Origin: Paramacrobiotus richtersi
Lineage: Eukaryota > Tardigrada > Eutardigrada > Parachela > Macrobiotidae
Assembly: GCA_034698045.1 (NCBI GenBank)
Contig: JAQGAU010000843.1
Coordinates: 1-23,288 of the forward strand
Direction of reading: 5' to 3'
Length of the DNA stretch: 23,288 nt
This document shows positions 20,338-23,288 of this stretch, piece by piece. Below the pieces are notes generated by a model that made no database searches, was not told the DNA's origin, and worked only from the letters and a program-made list of their open reading frames with translations. A program made the translations under genes and the position numbers. How positions within the stretch are numbered: the stretch's first letter is position 1; each line of letters opens with the position of its first letter.

Positions 20338-21597
20338 GATTCAATACTGGAAGCGGACAGTATCATCTAACGATCCCGTCTATCACAGCCAAATAACATC
20401 GTCTACCTAAAAAATGCTAGAGTGAACATGGGGATAAAAACATGTCATAGATTCAAATATTCCTCCGAAAAGTAGAGGAGAATCATGCTCACTTGGCTTG
20501 GCTGTAATTGTAAGCAAATGCAGATCCCATCTCTCTTTGGCAAAAAAAACTCTAACTTCATGGAAGCCCGCAATAATAATGGCGTTATCCACTTGAATAG
20601 TTTGAGAAAATCAAAAAGATTAGGATTTTCATTTTGCAGCCAAATGGGCAAAATATTATGGCAAATCACCGCAAATGCATACTGTCAGCATACAATATAC
20701 AGATACATGTGCTGTTCTCACTTCTCAGCAGCTGACTATCGAACTTCACGTAACGCTCCTACGGTTTCGGACCGCTTGCTGTTGAGCGTAAGATATCCAG
20801 GGTGCATCCGCAGTGACGTAGCAGCGAAGCGCACGCTACCCGTTTCGGGTGGCATTTTTCTCGAAATGCGAAGAACCTTTGTTTCCTTTTCCACTGAACC
20901 GGCACAGATGAATTGCCATCAGTGTGTTTGTTGGAAGTGCTTTGTCAATGAAAATATTAATGTCAATATGTAAGTAATACTTGTGCAGTAAATGACTTGT
21001 GCAGAACAGTCAATCTGTGAACACATACGATAAATTTTAATTAATTTTCGCTCTTTTCTACCACTAAAACCCGGCTTACATAATGTATGAAATGCAATGG
21101 AACAACAATGTACGTACGAACAAACAAATCCAGTTGAAGAATGGGAAATTCGCACTTGATGACGAGATACCGCAAACAATATCCGTTGTTGTAGAAGTAT
21201 AAACGATTCAGAGTCACAAACGCAAAACCAAAGTTGTTGATAAAATGGGTTTTAATGTCTACGCTGGTTCTTTTTGCACACTTCAGGTACGTAACAGTTC
21301 TCTTACAACTTTCAGATTTGAAGCATTTGATGAATACAAAGGCAAGAAGAGGCAGATAAAACATAACAACACACAAAAAGCGCACAAAAAATCCCAGATA
21401 TAATACGCACGTAATAATAATACTGCATGCTCAAAAGCAAAAATTTACCATGTGAAAGACCTAAAATAATTACATTCCGGTTAGCGGAACACAAACATCA
21501 CAAAACTTCATTAAATTAACACCAAGATTAATGAGAGTTCAGCCCTTGGTCATCTGCCTTGTTAACACTTATTGCCACAGTCCAGAACAGAATCATA
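20338..21597. other. Intergenic spacer between A and B
   Basis: This AT-rich 1.26 kb has no supported gene. It should hold the 3' UTR of A and the promoter and 5' UTR of B. The 130 bp or so next to the B start codon is clearly related to the equivalent stretch upstream of C and D; a shared segment is CCAAATAACATCG at 20390-20402 and 1112-1124. A TTTAAT at 21251-21256 reads ATTAAA on the minus strand and is a weak candidate poly(A) signal for A. Confidence 0.6.
20738..20900 (-). promoter_or_regulatory. Conserved promoter-like block upstream of B
   Basis: A block shared with copies C and D lies about 400-560 bp upstream of the B start codon. On the plus strand it reads TCGAACTTCACGTAAC, then CCTACGGTT, then ATATCCAGGGTGCATCCGC and AGTGACGTAGC. 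It therefore contains two ACGT-core sites: CACGTAA, and TGACGTA, which resembles a CRE half. Conservation in noncoding DNA of three copies and a fixed place suggest a promoter or first noncoding exon. No TATA box or transcription start can be proved. Confidence 0.5.
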
Positions 21598-22221
21598 TTA
21601 CCAGCCCTTTTTCCGCCTCGTCTGGAACAGTTTATGTCCACTCGCTTTCCGGTTCTGCTTTTCATGAAACCCATAAACGTGGCCTTGCAAAGACTTCATG
21701 GATGCAAAGCGCTTTCCACACTGCGGTCGATCGCACTTGAACTGCAACTCGGCATCATGGGCAAATAGATGCATTTCCAGATCATTCAGCCGTGAGAAAG
21801 CACTGAGACAAATTGTACAAGAATACTCCGCCAGTGCATCAGCGGGACGATGCTCATCGGACATATGACGCGACAACAATCGATAGAAGGGAAACTTTTC
21901 ATGGCAAACTGCACACGTGAATCCATCCCGTCCTTCGTGACCTTTAACGTGTTGGTTCAGCTCATCGGAGCTGGTGAATCCATCTTGACAAACAATGCAT
22001 TTAAAAGGCGAATCGGAATCGTTGCCGCTGATTCCTACTGAGTTCTCAGATGCGTGCTTTTCGACATGTGCAACTAGCAATCGATAAAATGGAAACTTCT
22101 CCAAACAAATTCCGCACAGAAAGCCTTCCCCAGTTTCATGAGAAGCCACATGCTGGTCGAAGTCGCTTTTACTTTCGAAGATTTCGCTGCAGATGGCGCA
22201 CTTGATTCTTCGCGGACAACT
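21598..22221 (-). CDS. Gene A, last exon: six C2H2 fingers and basic C-terminus
   Basis: The acceptor is aaatttacag|AGTTGT at 22222/22221, entered in phase 0. The exon is 207 codons plus stop, the same length as B exon 9. Its six fingers start at CAICSEIF, CGICLEKF, CIVCQDGF, CAVCHEKF, CTICLSAF and CDRPQC. The sixth has four residues between its cysteines. The C-terminal 20 residues are strongly basic. Confidence 0.9.
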   Translation of the reverse strand, partial: SCPRRIKCAICSEIFESKSDFDQHVASHETGEGFLCGICLEKFPFYRLLVAHVEKHASENSVGISGNDSDSPFKCIVCQDGFTSSDELNQHVKGHEGRDGFTCAVCHEKFPFYRLLSRHMSDEHRPADALAEYSCTICLSAFSRLNDLEMHLFAHDAELQFKCDRPQCGKRFASMKSLQGHVYGFHEKQNRKASGHKLFQTRRKKGW

Positions 22222-23288
22222 CTGTAAATTTCCACATTTAAGCAGTCGCACTTTCAAGAGGTTTTACAGTTAGAACGTTTCTGTAATCCCGAGATTCTGT
22301 TTCTTAACACATTGCCAGATGTTTTTACAACAGAAAAGAAAGGCACTTGCCATAACAGGAAATAGTTCGTCCAAATGCAGCTTCCATATCATTATAAACT
22401 CAGAAGTACATTCTACGGTTTAAACAGCGTCGTAGATCAGTTAAAATTACTAACCTTCAAATGCGCCTGCAATCCAATACGGAGGCGAAACTCTTTACCG
22501 CATTCCGGACATGCATGACCTTTATTTGAACGCTCATCCCTGTCAGTTGAACCATTATCGAAACCATTTTCACGAGAGACCGGATCGTCATCGCATATTT
22601 CCGTTTCCGACTCCGTGAGCGATCTATCCTGTATTGTACCGTTCTCCACACGTTCAGCGTGTTTCTCGACATGCTCCACTAGTTCCGGCAGTTCTTCAAA
22701 TATTTCGCAGCACTCTGGACATTCTTGTGGAAACTGCAGACTTTCGGCGTATTCCTTTCTTCCATGTTTGTATGTGTGCAGCTTGCACAGAGGCTCAGCA
22801 GGGAAACTGACGTCGCAGATTTGGCACGTGGAACGTAACGTTTTGGGAGGTTTCCTCAATCGGTGGAAGTCCTGTAACGGTTTAGGCCTTTTCCTTAAAC
22901 TGCGTCGGCGATCAGTGACAGAATCCAGCTCTGGGGCAGGATGATAAACACGCACGTGGTCTTTCAGAGCGCTGTACCATCCATGGCATACGGGACACTT
23001 TTCCAAGCATTTTCCATGATGATCGACATGGTCTATTAGACTGTCAAACTCTTCAAATGTTTCACCACATTCCGGACAATTCTGCGGGAATTCGACACCA
23101 TTCTTATTTTCATGTGTATACTTGTGCAGGCGATACAGATCGTCGGTCGGAAACCTTAAACCGCAATCGTCACAAGTCAGGATCTTGGAATACTCCGGAT
23201 GAGAATGGCGGAGATGGTCGCTCAAGTAGCCGAACCACATGTTGCAAACCGGACATTTTTTGGACGATTTTCCATGTGTATCGACATG
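21598..23288 (-). CDS. Gene A, 3' portion: C2H2 zinc-finger exons of a THAP-PR/SET-zinc-finger protein
   Basis: This is the C-terminal part of the copy whose 5' end lies beyond the right edge. Two exons are visible: 23288-22455 (open to the edge) and 22221-21598 (ends in a stop). The first carries fingers of the three-type repeat seen in copy B. The second carries six classical C2H2 fingers and ends in a basic tail rich in Lys and Arg, a plausible nuclear localisation signal. Joining the exons in phase 0 completes a C2HC finger (C-x2-C-x12-H-x3-C). Both exons are uninterrupted and align closely with the last two exons of B. From the family this should be a nuclear sequence-specific DNA-binding protein. 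Its THAP and PR/SET parts are inferred from B and C, not seen. Confidence 0.88.
22455..23288 (-). CDS. Gene A, penultimate exon (partial at window edge), zinc-finger triplet array
   Basis: The frame is open from the edge to donor AAG|GTTAGT at 22455/22454. It begins in the linker of one finger (HVDTHGKSSKK) and holds about seven fingers. These include the three recurring kinds: CxxC-GLRF type, CPEC-x-EHVDxHG type, and CPVC-x-W type ending in HP. The last finger supplies C-x2-C-x12-H, and its fourth ligand comes from the next exon. It corresponds to the 3' part of B exon 8. Confidence 0.88.

Noticed and set aside
1-23288. Many open frames of 60-160 codons on the plus strand, several over 100 codons
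   Set aside because: They lie opposite THAP or finger exons, are recurrent because the exons are homologous, and show no domain or splice logic of their own.
1-23288. tRNA, rRNA, CRISPR or bacterial operon features
   Set aside because: Nothing of the kind seen; intron structure and domains are eukaryotic.

Overview
The window is eukaryotic nuclear DNA, most likely from an arthropod. Seven or more coding exons per gene are separated by short GT-AG introns, several of only 55-60 bp, which fits an insect and perhaps a dipteran; the species cannot be named from the sequence. Every real gene lies on the minus strand. The whole window is a head-to-tail array of copies of one unusual gene, called A, B, C and D here in transcription order (right to left).

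The gene family is a fusion. An N-terminal array of THAP-type zinc-binding DNA-binding domains is followed by an acidic linker, a Cys/His zinc knuckle, a PR/SET domain of the PRDM type (closest in layout to PRDM9/PRDM7/PRDM11), a long C2H2 zinc-finger array and a basic tail. Copy B (20337 down to 10114) is complete and can be modelled as nine exons whose phases all agree, giving about 2790 residues: 13 THAP domains, one knuckle plus PR/SET domain and 24 zinc fingers. Copy C (8775 down to about 2000) keeps an open frame through THAP and PR/SET but has only 9 THAP domains. It has lost most of the finger array, and its last exon is wrecked by a 1-bp deletion and further indels. Copy D (1057 to the left edge) shows an intact first THAP exon and then a frameshifted, stop-containing second exon. 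Copy A (right edge to 21598) is represented only by its last two finger exons, both intact.

Region by region: 23288-21598, 3' end of A; 21597-20338, A/B spacer with a B promoter-like block; 20337-10114, gene B; 10113-8776, B/C spacer with a poly(A) signal and the C promoter-like block; 8775-2849, gene C; 2551-about 1985, decayed last exon of C; about 1984-1058, C/D spacer with the D promoter-like block; 1057-1, gene D remnant. The same promoter-like block containing ACGT motifs lies about 400-600 bp upstream of the B, C and D start codons.

The product is probably a nuclear DNA-binding protein. Two independent DNA-binding arrays (THAP and C2H2) flank a possible histone-methyltransferase module. 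Differences between the copies (THAP number, a hybrid THAP domain, deleted THAP pair, deleted fingers, a changed PR/SET tyrosine) indicate continuing unequal exchange and divergence in the cluster. Intron-exon models come from reading splice consensus, phase and comparison of copies; no transcript evidence was available.
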